From the NCBI RefSeq assembly GCF_010747415.1, contig NZ_JAAGNZ010000001.1:744001-808000 (forward strand): a stretch of DNA of 64,000 nucleotides, in the 5' to 3' direction. A program made the position numbers and the translations under genes. How positions within the stretch are numbered: position 1 is the first letter of the stretch; each line of letters begins with the position of its first letter. The notes below the pieces were generated by a model. The model saw nothing but the letters and a program-made list of their open reading frames with translations. It had not been told where the DNA came from and did no database searches. The DNA is from Spirosoma agri (GTDB lineage: Bacteria > Bacteroidota > Bacteroidia > Cytophagales > Spirosomataceae). This document shows positions 46,191 to 54,903 of the stretch, in pieces.

Positions 46191-47432
46191 TTAAGCTTCT
46201 TTAGCAGAAGGCTGTGGTTCCACCACGGCCTTCTGCTCTTTATCGGCTCTCAGGATGATTCGAAACGTTGTGCCTTTGCCAACTTCTGAGCTTTTGACAA
46301 ACAAACGACCGTTGTGATACTCTTCCACGATGCGTTTGGCCAGGGCCAAGCCCAGACCCCAGCCGCGTTTTTTCGTGCTGAACCCCGGTGTGAAAACCTT
46401 TTGCATGCTCGTTTTGGGAATTCCTTTCCCGGTATCGCTGATATCGATGGCTATCTCGTGGTTAGGCAACGCCAGAATGTTGAGTCGTAATTCGCCCACA
46501 CCCTTCATGGCATCAACGGCGTTTTTGCAGATGTTTTCGATGACCCACTCAAACAGTAATTTATTGATCTTCACCGTCTGACCGGCTGGTAACTGACTGG
46601 TCAGACTCATCTTGACCTTTGTCGAAATCCGCCGTGCCAGATAGCTGGTGAACTGTTCGACTACGTCCTTGATGTTTTCGTCTTTCAGCGTAGGAATTGA
46701 ACCGATGCTGGAAAACCGCGCCGTAATTGTTTCCAGCCTCCGAACATCTTTTTCAATCTCGTCGGTGATCGATTCATCGAATTGACCTGGATCGGAACGC
46801 ATGTACTCGACCCACGCCATCAGCGACGACATGGGTGTCCCAAGTTGGTGTGCGGTTTCTTTGGCCAAACCGACCCACACCCGGTTCTGTTCCGCCCGAC
46901 GCGACGAACTGAACGCAAGATAGGCGAGAACGCCCAGGGCCATCAGAATAGCTAGCAGCGCATACGGGAAATACGTTAACTGTCTTAATAACTTGGAGTT
47001 CGTGTAGTAAACAAGACCTCGCTGCCCATCGCCCATTTCAACCGTCAGCGGTGTGTGCTTCTTCCGCATCTCCACAATCTTGTCCCTTAAAAATTTCTCC
47101 ATTTCCTCCGATGTTATATTTGGAGGGAGGTCGATATTTTTATTGAAGGCTATCGCTCCACTGGGATCGACGTAAATAGCCGGAATCGTGTGATTCGCTT
47201 TTAATATCTGATCAGTTACGAAGGTGATATCGCCTGAATTAGTGTGATTGGGGTCGACTAGGTAAGCAATGCCGCTGGCATACAGTTGAATATACTTTTC
47301 TTCCCGGCTTTCCAGCTTGTTGATCAGCCGATCGGTATACATCAGCGAACCCGTTCCGACCAGCAGCAGGTTGATGGCAACGATGATCTTGAGAATGTTA
47401 TTCTGATTATAGATATCGAATGATTTCAGCAT
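46191..47432 (-). CDS. Membrane sensor histidine kinase
   Basis: 413 residues. Two transmembrane helices (ILKIIVAINLLLVGTGSLMYT near the start, and YALLAILMALGVLAYLAF at ~160) flank a periplasmic sensor domain of about 120 residues. The phospho-acceptor is His195 in ETAHQLGTPMSSL, an H-box variant with Gln after His. The HATPase domain has the N box (NICKNAVDAM), G1 (DISDTGKGI), F and G2 boxes (TKKRGWGLGLALAKRI). No response regulator is adjacent on this strand; the NtrC-type regulator at 43304 is the nearest candidate. Signal unknown. Confidence 0.93.
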   Translation of the reverse strand: MLKSFDIYNQNNILKIIVAINLLLVGTGSLMYTDRLINKLESREEKYIQLYASGIAYLVDPNHTNSGDITFVTDQILKANHTIPAIYVDPSGAIAFNKNIDLPPNITSEEMEKFLRDKIVEMRKKHTPLTVEMGDGQRGLVYYTNSKLLRQLTYFPYALLAILMALGVLAYLAFSSSRRAEQNRVWVGLAKETAHQLGTPMSSLMAWVEYMRSDPGQFDESITDEIEKDVRRLETITARFSSIGSIPTLKDENIKDVVEQFTSYLARRISTKVKMSLTSQLPAGQTVKINKLLFEWVIENICKNAVDAMKGVGELRLNILALPNHEIAIDISDTGKGIPKTSMQKVFTPGFSTKKRGWGLGLALAKRIVEEYHNGRLFVKSSEVGKGTTFRIILRADKEQKAVVEPQPSAKEA

Positions 47433-47739
47433 AGGTTTGGTCTGCGAATCCGGGCTATACGTTCAGAAAAGCCACATAAATCGTAAAGGGTACTCAGTGA
47501 CAAACTAAACGATCAACAAGCAACCCATCCCGTTGTTCGTCCGTATTGGGGTAACATAGTTTTTTGCTCCCCAAGTTTAAACGTTAAAAGTGGTTTAATT
47601 GTACAAAATCGAACGTCTGTCAGGGGATGCGTGTTAAAAAATAGAATAGGATTCAGCGAAGAAATCGATCTGCTATTTGGATAAATTCTAAATAGAATAA
47701 CCGTTTTACACTCTGTTTCCATGTCCGGTAATTGTGCCG
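47433..47739. other. Divergent gap between histidine kinase and hemA
   Basis: About 300 bp, AT-rich, with no coding frame of real character. It holds the kinase promoter (minus side) and the hemA promoter. Confidence 0.4.
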
Positions 47740-47747
47740 TAATTTTG
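47740..47747 (+). promoter_or_regulatory. hemA -7 element
   Basis: TAATTTTG is an exact TAnnTTTG match, 35 bp before the hemA ATG at 47783. The -33 position reads TTC rather than TTG at 20 bp spacing. Confidence 0.45.
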
Positions 47748-47782
47748 CACTAGCCAATGGCTAATTCGTGTGATCCGTAGCA

Positions 47783-49066
47783 ATGTTAGATACTTTCAAA
47801 TCAATTAGTTTATCCCATAAAACGGCTCCCCTCCGTGTGCGGGAATTAATTGCACTTAACGAAGAAGAAGCAAAGCGATTGATGCTTCGGTTGCGGGATT
47901 TTTTTGGCTTATCGGACCTGCTCGTTGTTTCGACGTGCAACCGTACTGAAGTCTATTACGCGTTCGAGCAGGATCTTAACGCTGATATTGCCCGGTTGCT
48001 GCTCATTGAAAAAGGCCTGACTGACATGGATCAGTATTTGCCTTATTTTCAGTTTTTCAATGCACATACCGATGCCGTCAAGCATCTGTTCGAAGTATGT
48101 GTCGGGTTGCATTCGCAGGTAGTTGGCGACATGCAGATTCCGAATCAGGTGAAGCAGTCGTATCAATGGTCGGCTGATCTGGATATGGCCGGGCCATTTT
48201 TACACCGGCTGATGCACACGATCTTCTTTACCAACAAGCGCGTTGCGCAGGAAACAGCGTTCCGCGATGGAGCCGCTTCGGTTTCCTACGCAGCTGTCGA
48301 TTTGATTGATGAGTTAGTTGGTGATAACCAGAACCCCAATGTGCTGGTCGTTGGTTTGGGTGAAATTGGTGCTGACGTTTGCATGAACCTGGATGCCAGG
48401 AACATGAAAAACATCACGCTTTGCAACCGGACGCAGGCTAAAACGGAATCGCTGGCGCAGAAACATGGTTTCCGGATTGCGGATTTTGCGAACCTGACCG
48501 ACGAAATTCGCCGGGCCGACGTAATCATTTCGTCGGTTATGCGCAATGAGCCGCTCATTACACCAGCCTTGCTGGAAAAACTGAACGTACTGACCTACAA
48601 ATATTTTATCGATCTGTCGATGCCCCGCAGTGTCGATGCCGCCGTCGAGCAGATTCCGGGTGTGCTGGTCTATAACATCGATCACATTCGCAACCGGGCC
48701 GACGAAGCGTTGAACCAGCGATTAGCTTCGATTCCACAGGTTGAAGCCATCGTGGCGCAGGCTGTAGCCGAATTTGGCGACTGGTCGAAAGAAATGGTCG
48801 TTTCACCAACGATTAACAAACTGAAAAATGCGCTGGAGCAGATTCGCAAGGACGAAATTGCCCGGCACATGAAGCACCTGACCGCCGATGAGTCGGAAAA
48901 GGTCGAAAAGATAACGCGTGGGATCATGCAGAAAATCATCAAGCTACCTGTACTTCAGCTCAAAGCTGCCTGCAAGCGTGGCGAAGCGGAAACCCTGATC
49001 GATGTGCTGAATGATCTGTTCGATCTGGAAAAACAATCGGCTGACGAACATAGACAACTGCACTAG
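47783..49066 (+). CDS. hemA: Glutamyl-tRNA reductase
   Basis: 427 residues, the usual size. It reduces glutamyl-tRNA to glutamate-1-semialdehyde, the first committed step of the C5 haem pathway. The conserved catalytic Cys is in LVVSTCNRTEVYYAF (around res. 50). VGLHSQVVGDMQIPNQVKQSY follows, then the NADPH-binding segment VLVVGLGEIGADVCMNL, and a C-terminal dimerisation domain (ITRGIMQKIIKLPVLQLKAACKRGEAE). It is followed by a strong terminator, so it is probably transcribed alone from the consensus-like promoter. Confidence 0.96.
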   Translation: MLDTFKSISLSHKTAPLRVRELIALNEEEAKRLMLRLRDFFGLSDLLVVSTCNRTEVYYAFEQDLNADIARLLLIEKGLTDMDQYLPYFQFFNAHTDAVKHLFEVCVGLHSQVVGDMQIPNQVKQSYQWSADLDMAGPFLHRLMHTIFFTNKRVAQETAFRDGAASVSYAAVDLIDELVGDNQNPNVLVVGLGEIGADVCMNLDARNMKNITLCNRTQAKTESLAQKHGFRIADFANLTDEIRRADVIISSVMRNEPLITPALLEKLNVLTYKYFIDLSMPRSVDAAVEQIPGVLVYNIDHIRNRADEALNQRLASIPQVEAIVAQAVAEFGDWSKEMVVSPTINKLKNALEQIRKDEIARHMKHLTADESEKVEKITRGIMQKIIKLPVLQLKAACKRGEAETLIDVLNDLFDLEKQSADEHRQLH

Positions 49067-49084
49067 TTTGCCCGACTGATACTG

Positions 49085-49122
49085 GAAAAACTCCCAAATC
49101 GTTATTGATTTGGGAGTTTTTC
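49085..49122 (+). terminator. hemA terminator
   Basis: Perfect 16-bp arms GAAAAACTCCCAAATC (49085-49100) and its complement at 49107-49122, followed by a T-rich tail (TTTTTT at 49123-49128). Confidence 0.9.
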
Positions 49123-49151
49123 TTTTTTAGGAACAATGCCTCATTCACCCT

Positions 49152-49745
49152 ATGTCTCGATTGTTAACTGTACTACTTCGTCTGTTTGTATTCGCTATTC
49201 TGGTGGCGGGCCTGATCGCCATTTGGGAGCAGATTCGTGGCAGTGATGTGATGAGTCGGTTTCGGAAGGGCGACAAGACTACACAAAGCATCGTTCTGAA
49301 AGAAGTGACGGCGTTGGGTAAACTGGAACTAGTGAGCTACACGTTTAAGGACATTATCGAACACGAGCAGGTCAATACCTTTTTGCCCAACGCGAACGCC
49401 GTGTTAATCGTTGAAGGTCAGGCTACGGGTTGTATCGACTTGACCCGAATTAAACCGGATGACGTTCGGGCTGATGGTGATTCGATAACGGTGAAATTAC
49501 CCAAACCTGAGCTTTGCAGCTGGAAAATTAACCACGACCGATCACGGGTCTACGACACGCACTTTTCGTTTCTGGACCAGTCGCAACTGGTAAGTGATGC
49601 TTATCAACAGGCAGAACGTCAGATCCGACAGTCGGCACTGAATGGTGGTATTCTGGAGCAGACGCGTCAGAACGCCGACCGGATGCTGCGTCCCTTGCTC
49701 GAACGTATTTCGGGCCGGAAAATACGGCTTACCTTTCAGGAATAG
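49152..49745 (+). CDS. DUF4230 family membrane-anchored protein
   Basis: 197 residues with an N-terminal membrane anchor (LLRLFVFAILVAGLIAIWEQI). The body matches DUF4230: VTALGKLELVSYTFKDIIEHEQ (res. ~55-78), VLIVEGQATGCIDLTRIKPDDV and SITVKLPKPELCSWKINHDRSRVYD, then a helical tail with QAERQIRQSAL. The family is widespread and uncharacterised, with the body expected outside the membrane. It lies between hemA and yqgE without overlapping either. Confidence 0.85.
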   Translation: MSRLLTVLLRLFVFAILVAGLIAIWEQIRGSDVMSRFRKGDKTTQSIVLKEVTALGKLELVSYTFKDIIEHEQVNTFLPNANAVLIVEGQATGCIDLTRIKPDDVRADGDSITVKLPKPELCSWKINHDRSRVYDTHFSFLDQSQLVSDAYQQAERQIRQSALNGGILEQTRQNADRMLRPLLERISGRKIRLTFQE

Positions 49746-49884
49746 GGGTATGGGGGAATCTACTTCAAGTTTTTCTCCGTATAAAAGACACTTACAGCCA
49801 AAACGATAGTATTCGGCATCATTTTGGTAACATCATTTACAGTATATCGTTTTCAGCGTAACAATCTCTAACGTTCCGAGGGTT

Positions 49885-50445
49885 ATGAATGCCAACACGC
49901 CACCCGTCACGAATGGCAGTCTGTTGATTGCCGAACCCTTTATGGGTGATACCAACTTTGATCGCAGCGTTGTGCTGGTCTGCGAACACAGCCCGGCGGG
50001 TACATTCGGTTTGGTATTGAACCAGACTACGGATCTGCAACTGCCTGACATCATCGATGATGTGTATGTTACGCAGGAATTATTCGTTGGTGGGCCTGTT
50101 CAGCAGAATACATTGCATTTTATTCACCGGCGGCCCGATCTGATTGATGGTTCCATCCGTGTAACGAACGGTCTGTACTGGAGCGGGGATTTCGATCAGG
50201 TGAAGCAGGCTATCAATATGGGTACGCTTACTAATCGCGATATTCGGTTTTTTGTCGGCTATTCGGGCTGGGATGCCGGGCAACTGGCTAGTGAACTCGA
50301 TCAGAAAGCCTGGATTGTTGGCCGGGCCGACGCGACCTTTCTATTCGAGACGCCTGCCGATCAGTTCTGGCGGGGGGTGCTCAAACGGATGGGCGGAGAG
50401 TTCAAGTCGATTGCCCATTATCCGGTTGATCCACGGCTGAATTAA
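49885..50445 (+). CDS. YqgE/AlgH family protein
   Basis: 186 residues, the family's usual length. The start is diagnostic: GSLLIAEPFMGDTNFDRSVVLVCEHSPAGTFGLVLNQ. VGGPVQQNTLHFIHRRPDLI and FVGYSGWDAGQLASELDQKAWIV follow, the second and third conserved blocks. The family has a compact fold with no proven activity; in Pseudomonas the AlgH name comes from alginate regulation. No known partner genes are beside it. Confidence 0.93.
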   Translation: MNANTPPVTNGSLLIAEPFMGDTNFDRSVVLVCEHSPAGTFGLVLNQTTDLQLPDIIDDVYVTQELFVGGPVQQNTLHFIHRRPDLIDGSIRVTNGLYWSGDFDQVKQAINMGTLTNRDIRFFVGYSGWDAGQLASELDQKAWIVGRADATFLFETPADQFWRGVLKRMGGEFKSIAHYPVDPRLN

Positions 50446-50655
50446 CGGCAAGCCCGATTGGGTTGGTGGAATGAGCGGGTTAGCAGCAAGCCCGATTCTG
50501 GTACGAAGACAGCAGTCACGCGCCTGGTTTGGGACGGGCAGTCCAGCCGCCACATGTTAAAAGTGCTGGCTCAAACGGCTTCTTAACTTTTTTTAACCAA
50601 TTTTGTCGGATAATCAGCCGTTATTGGAGGGTCAACTTCCTTCCATCCGTTTTGT
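50446..50655. other. Gap with a short direct repeat
   Basis: No gene. It holds two copies of GCAAGCCCGATT (50448 and 50488) 40 bp apart and the upstream region of the porin-like gene. Confidence 0.4.
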
Positions 50656-51264
50656 ATGCAGGTTTCCCGACTACTACTTTTTACCTTTTTATTCAGTTCG
50701 CCCCTATTGTTGCGGGCGCAGAGCAATAACCCAGTTGGTGGCCATTTTGGTGTGAAAGTGGGCGGAGGGCTCACTCGGCTTAGCCTGTCCGGCACCAGCG
50801 CTAATATTCCAAAGCAGAATCTGGACCCGAATCTGGGTATTATGTACCGCTATCGGCTCCATAAGGTCGTGTTGCAGCCTGAATTGTTGCTCAATATCAA
50901 AGGCGGTTCGTTTCAGGTGGAGCAAACGGGCGGAACCCGTCTGAACGTCAATAACTCGTACACCTATCTGAGCTTACCGCTATTGCTGGGTTATATTCCA
51001 ACCGAAGGACTGACGATACAGGCCGGACCGGAATTCAGTTACGCGCTCAATTCCGGCTCGACCAACGGACCGGGCCGCAACAACGATCTGGGGGCTGTTT
51101 TGGGCGTACATTACGATTTTCTGGATATGCTCGATAAATTCAGTTTGCATGTCCGCTACATCTACGGCCTGACGAACGTATCGCCCGAGGCCACGGCCAC
51201 CTACCAGAACCGTGTTTTTCAGGCGTCGATCGTTTACAATCTGTACCCGAAAAAGAAAAAATAG
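50656..51264 (+). CDS. PorT-like outer-membrane beta-barrel protein
   Basis: 202 residues with a signal peptide (MQVSRLLLFTFLFSSPLLLRAQS). The mature part has alternating amphipathic strands ending in aromatic residues: HFGVKVGGGLTRLSLSG, GIMYRYRLHKVVLQPELLLNI, TYLSLPLLLGYIP, GPEFSYALNSG, VHYDFLDMLDKFSLHVRYIYG. This is the pattern of the small OMP_b-brl/PorT family of Bacteroidota. No cargo or function can be assigned. nuoA follows after 42 bp. Confidence 0.85.
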   Translation: MQVSRLLLFTFLFSSPLLLRAQSNNPVGGHFGVKVGGGLTRLSLSGTSANIPKQNLDPNLGIMYRYRLHKVVLQPELLLNIKGGSFQVEQTGGTRLNVNNSYTYLSLPLLLGYIPTEGLTIQAGPEFSYALNSGSTNGPGRNNDLGAVLGVHYDFLDMLDKFSLHVRYIYGLTNVSPEATATYQNRVFQASIVYNLYPKKKK

Positions 51265-51306
51265 GGTACGGATTACCGGGCGCGGTAAATCACAAACCGA
51301 AAGGCT

Positions 51307-51774
51307 ATGCTCTCCGACTTTGGCGTTCTGTTATTGTTCATTCTGGCTGCGTTCGCCTTCATCGGCATCGTTTTGTTTGGCGCTAGCTTATTGCGGCCAC
51401 ACCGCCCGAATGTCGAGAAAAACAGCACGTATGAGTCGGGGGAGGAGCCCGTCGGGAACGCCAATGTGCAGTTCAACATCCGGTTTTATGTCGTAGCGCT
51501 GGTGTTTGTTTTGTTCGACGTCGAGCTGGCTTTCCTGTTTCCGTGGGCTACCGTGTTTGGGCAGGCATCGCTGATTAAGGCAACGGATGGGCTGTGGGGC
51601 TGGTTTGCGCTGGCCGAAGCCTTCTTATTCGTAGCCATACTAGCCCTTGGGCTGGCTTATGTCTGGGCGAAAGGCTATCTGGATTGGGTAAAACCCCAAC
51701 CGAAGGTGCCGACGATGGAAACGAAAGTGCCAGCCGATTTGTATCAGAAGGTGAACGAGCGCTATAAGCGTTGA
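51307..51774 (+). CDS. nuoA: NADH-quinone oxidoreductase subunit A
   Basis: 155 residues. Three transmembrane helices are visible ([64 protein letters not shown]). The conserved NuoA motif [33 protein letters not shown] is present across res. ~45-80. NuoA is a membrane subunit of complex I near the quinone channel. nuoB follows after 16 bp, but the other eleven or twelve nuo genes are not in this window. Confidence 0.96.
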   Translation: MLSDFGVLLLFILAAFAFIGIVLFGASLLRPHRPNVEKNSTYESGEEPVGNANVQFNIRFYVVALVFVLFDVELAFLFPWATVFGQASLIKATDGLWGWFALAEAFLFVAILALGLAYVWAKGYLDWVKPQPKVPTMETKVPADLYQKVNERYKR

Positions 51775-51790
51775 GCTCACGACCAAAACC

Positions 51791-52348
51791 ATGTCAGATA
51801 CCCTACTTTCAGATAAGTCCGGCGAAGCCAGTGTCATCCTGATGCACTCAGAAGAACTGCTAAACTGGTCGCGGGAAAAATCACTCTGGCCAATGAGTTT
51901 TGGACTAGCCTGTTGCGCCATTGAGATGATGCAGGCGTTTGCGGCTAATTACGACCTCGACCGGTTCGGCATTTTTCCGCGTCCTTCCCCCCGTCAGTCG
52001 GACATTATGATCGTATCGGGAACGGTGACCTATAAAATGGCTGACCGTATCCGGCGGCTGTACGAGCAGATGCCCGAACCACGTTACGTGATTTCGATGG
52101 GGTCGTGCTCAAACTGCGGTGGTCCCTACTGGCAGCATGGTTACCACGTGGTGAAAGGAGTAGACCGAATTATTCCCGTCGATGTGTATGTGCCCGGTTG
52201 CCCACCCCGTCCTGAAGCGCTGATCGATGGCTTTCTGAAGTTACAGGAAAAAATAAGAACAGAACATCCATTGCTCGGAACGAACGAGTCGGCACCTGTC
52301 GTATTTTCGGCGAACAAACCCGCTGAATCCGACGATCTTTTGACCTGA
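51791..52348 (+). CDS. nuoB: NADH-quinone oxidoreductase subunit B
   Basis: 185 residues. NuoB carries the terminal N2 [4Fe-4S] cluster. The ligand cysteines can be seen in [23 protein letters not shown] and [14 protein letters not shown]. It is closely coupled to nuoA, and its stop codon lies 5 bp before the next gene. nuoC, nuoD and later subunits do not follow; instead an unrelated membrane protein gene does, so complex I genes must be split across the genome. Confidence 0.97.
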   Translation: MSDTLLSDKSGEASVILMHSEELLNWSREKSLWPMSFGLACCAIEMMQAFAANYDLDRFGIFPRPSPRQSDIMIVSGTVTYKMADRIRRLYEQMPEPRYVISMGSCSNCGGPYWQHGYHVVKGVDRIIPVDVYVPGCPPRPEALIDGFLKLQEKIRTEHPLLGTNESAPVVFSANKPAESDDLLT

Positions 52349-52353
52349 TTCTG

Positions 52354-53307
52354 ATGACTACTCTTTTCGCTTCGCTACGTCAAACGCTCGGGTCGTTCAG
52401 GCTGCTGTGGCTTCTGTACGTCATTACGCTGGTGCTGGGTTTGCTAGTGGCGCTGCCGTTCTACAACACGCTAAAAATTGAGGATCAGAATTCGCTGGCT
52501 TTCCTGAATCTGCTGGATGGGTTTGACTATACCATTTATACCGATTTTATGCATCGCAGCGAACGGGTTATCAATCCCCTGTTCAGCGTTGGCCGTTGGT
52601 TGGGTCTTCTCTACATCTTGCTAAGCGTCTTTGTGGCGGGGGGAATCTTACTCCGATTTTCGCAGCCTAAACCGCGATTCGATGCCGGCATGTTCTGGCA
52701 AGGATGCAGCCAGTATGTCGGTCGCTTTTTAAAAGTAGTTGGCGTCACCCTGCTGTTCACCTTTATTGGTGGTGGACTCTGGCTGGTCGTCGGCACCTTA
52801 GCGAGCATCGCTGTCGAAGATACGCTGACCGAGCGTGGCCTGTTCTGGGTTGGTGCGGGTTTCTTTGTCCTGTTTGCCCTCACCGCTACGCTTGCGCTCT
52901 GCATCGGCGATTACGCCAAAGTACTGATGTTTCGGGAGGACGAACGACGGGCTTTTCGTGCCTATGGACTGGCCGGACGGCTTGTGATCCGTAATCTGGG
53001 AAAAACGTACGGAACCTACTGGCTCTTCATGTTGATCGGTGCCGCTTTGTTCGGGATTTATTTCTTGATCGATGACATCGTCATGATGAGAGGCTGGCTA
53101 ACGATTCTGTTCATGCTTGTTGTGCAGCAGACGCTGGTTTTTGCGCGTGTCGGCCTGAAAGTATGGTCGCTCGGAACGGCGTATGCTATCTACGAAACGT
53201 TGCCCAAACCAGTCCCTGCACCTCGGCCAATACCCCTGTCCGAATCTACCGATGAACCAATATCGGTCGTCATTCCAGAAGAAAAACCATTGCCACCAGC
53301 CGAGTAA
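52354..53307 (+). CDS. Unknown six-helix membrane protein
   Basis: 317 residues with about six hydrophobic helices: LLWLLYVITLVLGLLVALPF, LGLLYILLSVFVAGGILL, VVGVTLLFTFIGGGLWLVVG, LFWVGAGFFVLFALTATLALCI, YWLFMLIGAALFGIYFLI and LTILFMLVVQQTLVFARVGL. The C-terminus is a proline-rich tail (KPVPAPRPIPL...). I recognise no family. It starts 5 bp after nuoB, so it is very likely translated from the nuoAB transcript. It could be an unrelated passenger or an accessory factor. Confidence 0.8.
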   Translation: MTTLFASLRQTLGSFRLLWLLYVITLVLGLLVALPFYNTLKIEDQNSLAFLNLLDGFDYTIYTDFMHRSERVINPLFSVGRWLGLLYILLSVFVAGGILLRFSQPKPRFDAGMFWQGCSQYVGRFLKVVGVTLLFTFIGGGLWLVVGTLASIAVEDTLTERGLFWVGAGFFVLFALTATLALCIGDYAKVLMFREDERRAFRAYGLAGRLVIRNLGKTYGTYWLFMLIGAALFGIYFLIDDIVMMRGWLTILFMLVVQQTLVFARVGLKVWSLGTAYAIYETLPKPVPAPRPIPLSESTDEPISVVIPEEKPLPPAE

Positions 53308-53328
53308 TTTTAGACGATGTACCCGATC

Positions 53329-53360
53329 AGGTACGCTATTTCTTCAAGAAATGGCGTACC
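53329..53360. repeat. Palindrome 1 of a pair after the membrane gene
   Basis: Arms GGTACGCTATTTTCTT (53329-53344) and AAGAAATGGCGTACC (53346-53360) pair with one bulged T and one G-U, centred on a single C. It shares the TACGCC-type core with its neighbour at 53415. Confidence 0.65.
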
Positions 53361-53414
53361 TCTTCATGCGCCCGCCCCCAACGTTCCCACCACAAATACA
53401 TGCGCCTACCGATT

Positions 53415-53449
53415 TAGATACGCCATTTCTCGAAGAAATGGCGTATCTA
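53415..53449. repeat. Palindrome 2 of a pair before the first MFS gene
   Basis: Perfect 16-bp arms TAGATACGCCATTTCT (53415-53430) and AGAAATGGCGTATCTA (53434-53449), 3-nt loop. Same family as 11699, 19871 and 61016. Confidence 0.75.
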
Positions 53450-53539
53450 TCATCTGCCGGAAGAGCTTGGTCAACGCAGTATAGAGGCCGCTGAATGAAT
53501 AAAGGCAGGTCAATTTCCCAATCTTCTTTGGTCATTTCG

Positions 53540-53547
53540 TATAATTG
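53540..53547 (+). promoter_or_regulatory. -7 like element of the first MFS gene
   Basis: TATAATTG at 53540-53547, 36 bp before the ATG. It is the only element near the -7 consensus in the 53450-53583 stretch; no clear TTG at the expected distance. Confidence 0.3.
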
Positions 53548-53583
53548 CAGAATTGTTCTGACTTTACTTCCTGACTCTGCCGT

Positions 53584-54867
53584 ATGGCTGTTCCTACTCT
53601 TTCCTCTAAGTCACCCGGTGACCCTCTCCAATCTACGGAAGCTGGCTTACTAAGTTTGCCCGTAATTGTGGCTGCATTAGGCTACTTCGTTGATATTTAC
53701 GATTTGCTACTTTTCGGTATTGTTCGCGTACCGAGTTTAAAGGATCTGGGCCTCACCGCCGACCAAATTTCTACCGTTGGAGCCAGTATTCTGAACTGGC
53801 AGATGGGTGGGTTGTTGCTGGGTGGTATTCTGTGGGGTGTTCTGGGCGATAAACGAGGGCGGTTATCGGTGTTGTTTGGCTCCATCATTACCTATTCCAT
53901 CGCTAACATCGCCTGTGGATTTATCAAGAGCGTTACGTTTATGGACCCCGTCACCTACTACGCCCTGATGCGCTTTGTGGCCGGTGTTGGTCTGGCGGGT
54001 GAGCTAGGCGCGGGAATTACGCTTGTGAGCGAGATTCTACCAAAGGAAAAACGGGCAGTTGGTACATCATTGGTGGCGGGCATTGGGCTTTCCGGTGCTG
54101 TTGTGGCTTATTTTACGGTTAAATATTTCGATTGGCAGATGGCTTTTTTCGTCGGGGGCGGCTTAGGTGTTGGGCTGTTGCTGCTGCGGGTTGGCGTTGT
54201 CGAATCGGGTATGTTCAAAGATGTCAGCGAACAAAAGCACATAAGCCGGGGTAACTTTCTGTCGTTTTTCACGAACGCCGATCGGTTGGGTCGTTACCTC
54301 AGGTGCATCGGTATCGGATTGCCAACCTGGTTTGTGATCGGTATTCTGGCCACGTTTAGTAACGAATTTGGCAAGGCGCTCGGCATTGCCGAAGAGATTC
54401 AGCCGGGACTAGCGATTATGTGGTGTTACGTTGGTCTGGCCGTTGGCGATCTGGTCAGCGGAGTCATTAGTCAGTCGCTGGAGTCGCGTAAAAAAGCGGT
54501 TGCCCTGCTCATGAGCATAGCCCTGATCTTTGGTCTAGTCTATTTGTTTGTCGGGGTCAGCAGTGCAACCCTGCTTTACGGGCTTTGTCTGGCGATGGGT
54601 TTCGGCATTGGCTATTGGGCCATGTTTGTCACGATCGGCGCGGAGCAGTTCGGGACCAACGTTCGGGCTACGGCGGCAACAACCATTCCCAATATGGTGC
54701 GGGGACTGGTCATTCCGATGACACTGACGTATCAGGCGCTCAAACCATCGCTGGATGTCATCAATGCCGGTGCGGTGGTTGGTCTAATTAGCTTCATCCT
54801 CGGCTTTTACTCGATCCTGACCATTCCGGAAACTCACGGTAAAGACCTTGACTATCTGGAAGAATAA
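53584..54867 (+). CDS. MFS transporter, paralogue 1
   Basis: 427 residues with twelve hydrophobic helices expected. It is one of three close paralogues in this region (see 54904 and 57927). Shared marks are LPVIVAALGYFVDIYDLLLFGIVRVPSL in helix 1, the MFS motif A GDKRGRLSVLFGSI near residue 98, and the C-terminal TIPETHGKDLDYLEE. The pattern fits MFS metabolite:proton symporters of the MHS type. Substrate unknown. The short gap to the next copy (36 bp) suggests co-transcription. Confidence 0.9.
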   Translation: MAVPTLSSKSPGDPLQSTEAGLLSLPVIVAALGYFVDIYDLLLFGIVRVPSLKDLGLTADQISTVGASILNWQMGGLLLGGILWGVLGDKRGRLSVLFGSIITYSIANIACGFIKSVTFMDPVTYYALMRFVAGVGLAGELGAGITLVSEILPKEKRAVGTSLVAGIGLSGAVVAYFTVKYFDWQMAFFVGGGLGVGLLLLRVGVVESGMFKDVSEQKHISRGNFLSFFTNADRLGRYLRCIGIGLPTWFVIGILATFSNEFGKALGIAEEIQPGLAIMWCYVGLAVGDLVSGVISQSLESRKKAVALLMSIALIFGLVYLFVGVSSATLLYGLCLAMGFGIGYWAMFVTIGAEQFGTNVRATAATTIPNMVRGLVIPMTLTYQALKPSLDVINAGAVVGLISFILGFYSILTIPETHGKDLDYLEE

Positions 54868-54903
54868 ATTCTGACCGCGAGGCTGCCTGCGCGGTTTATA
54901 CCT

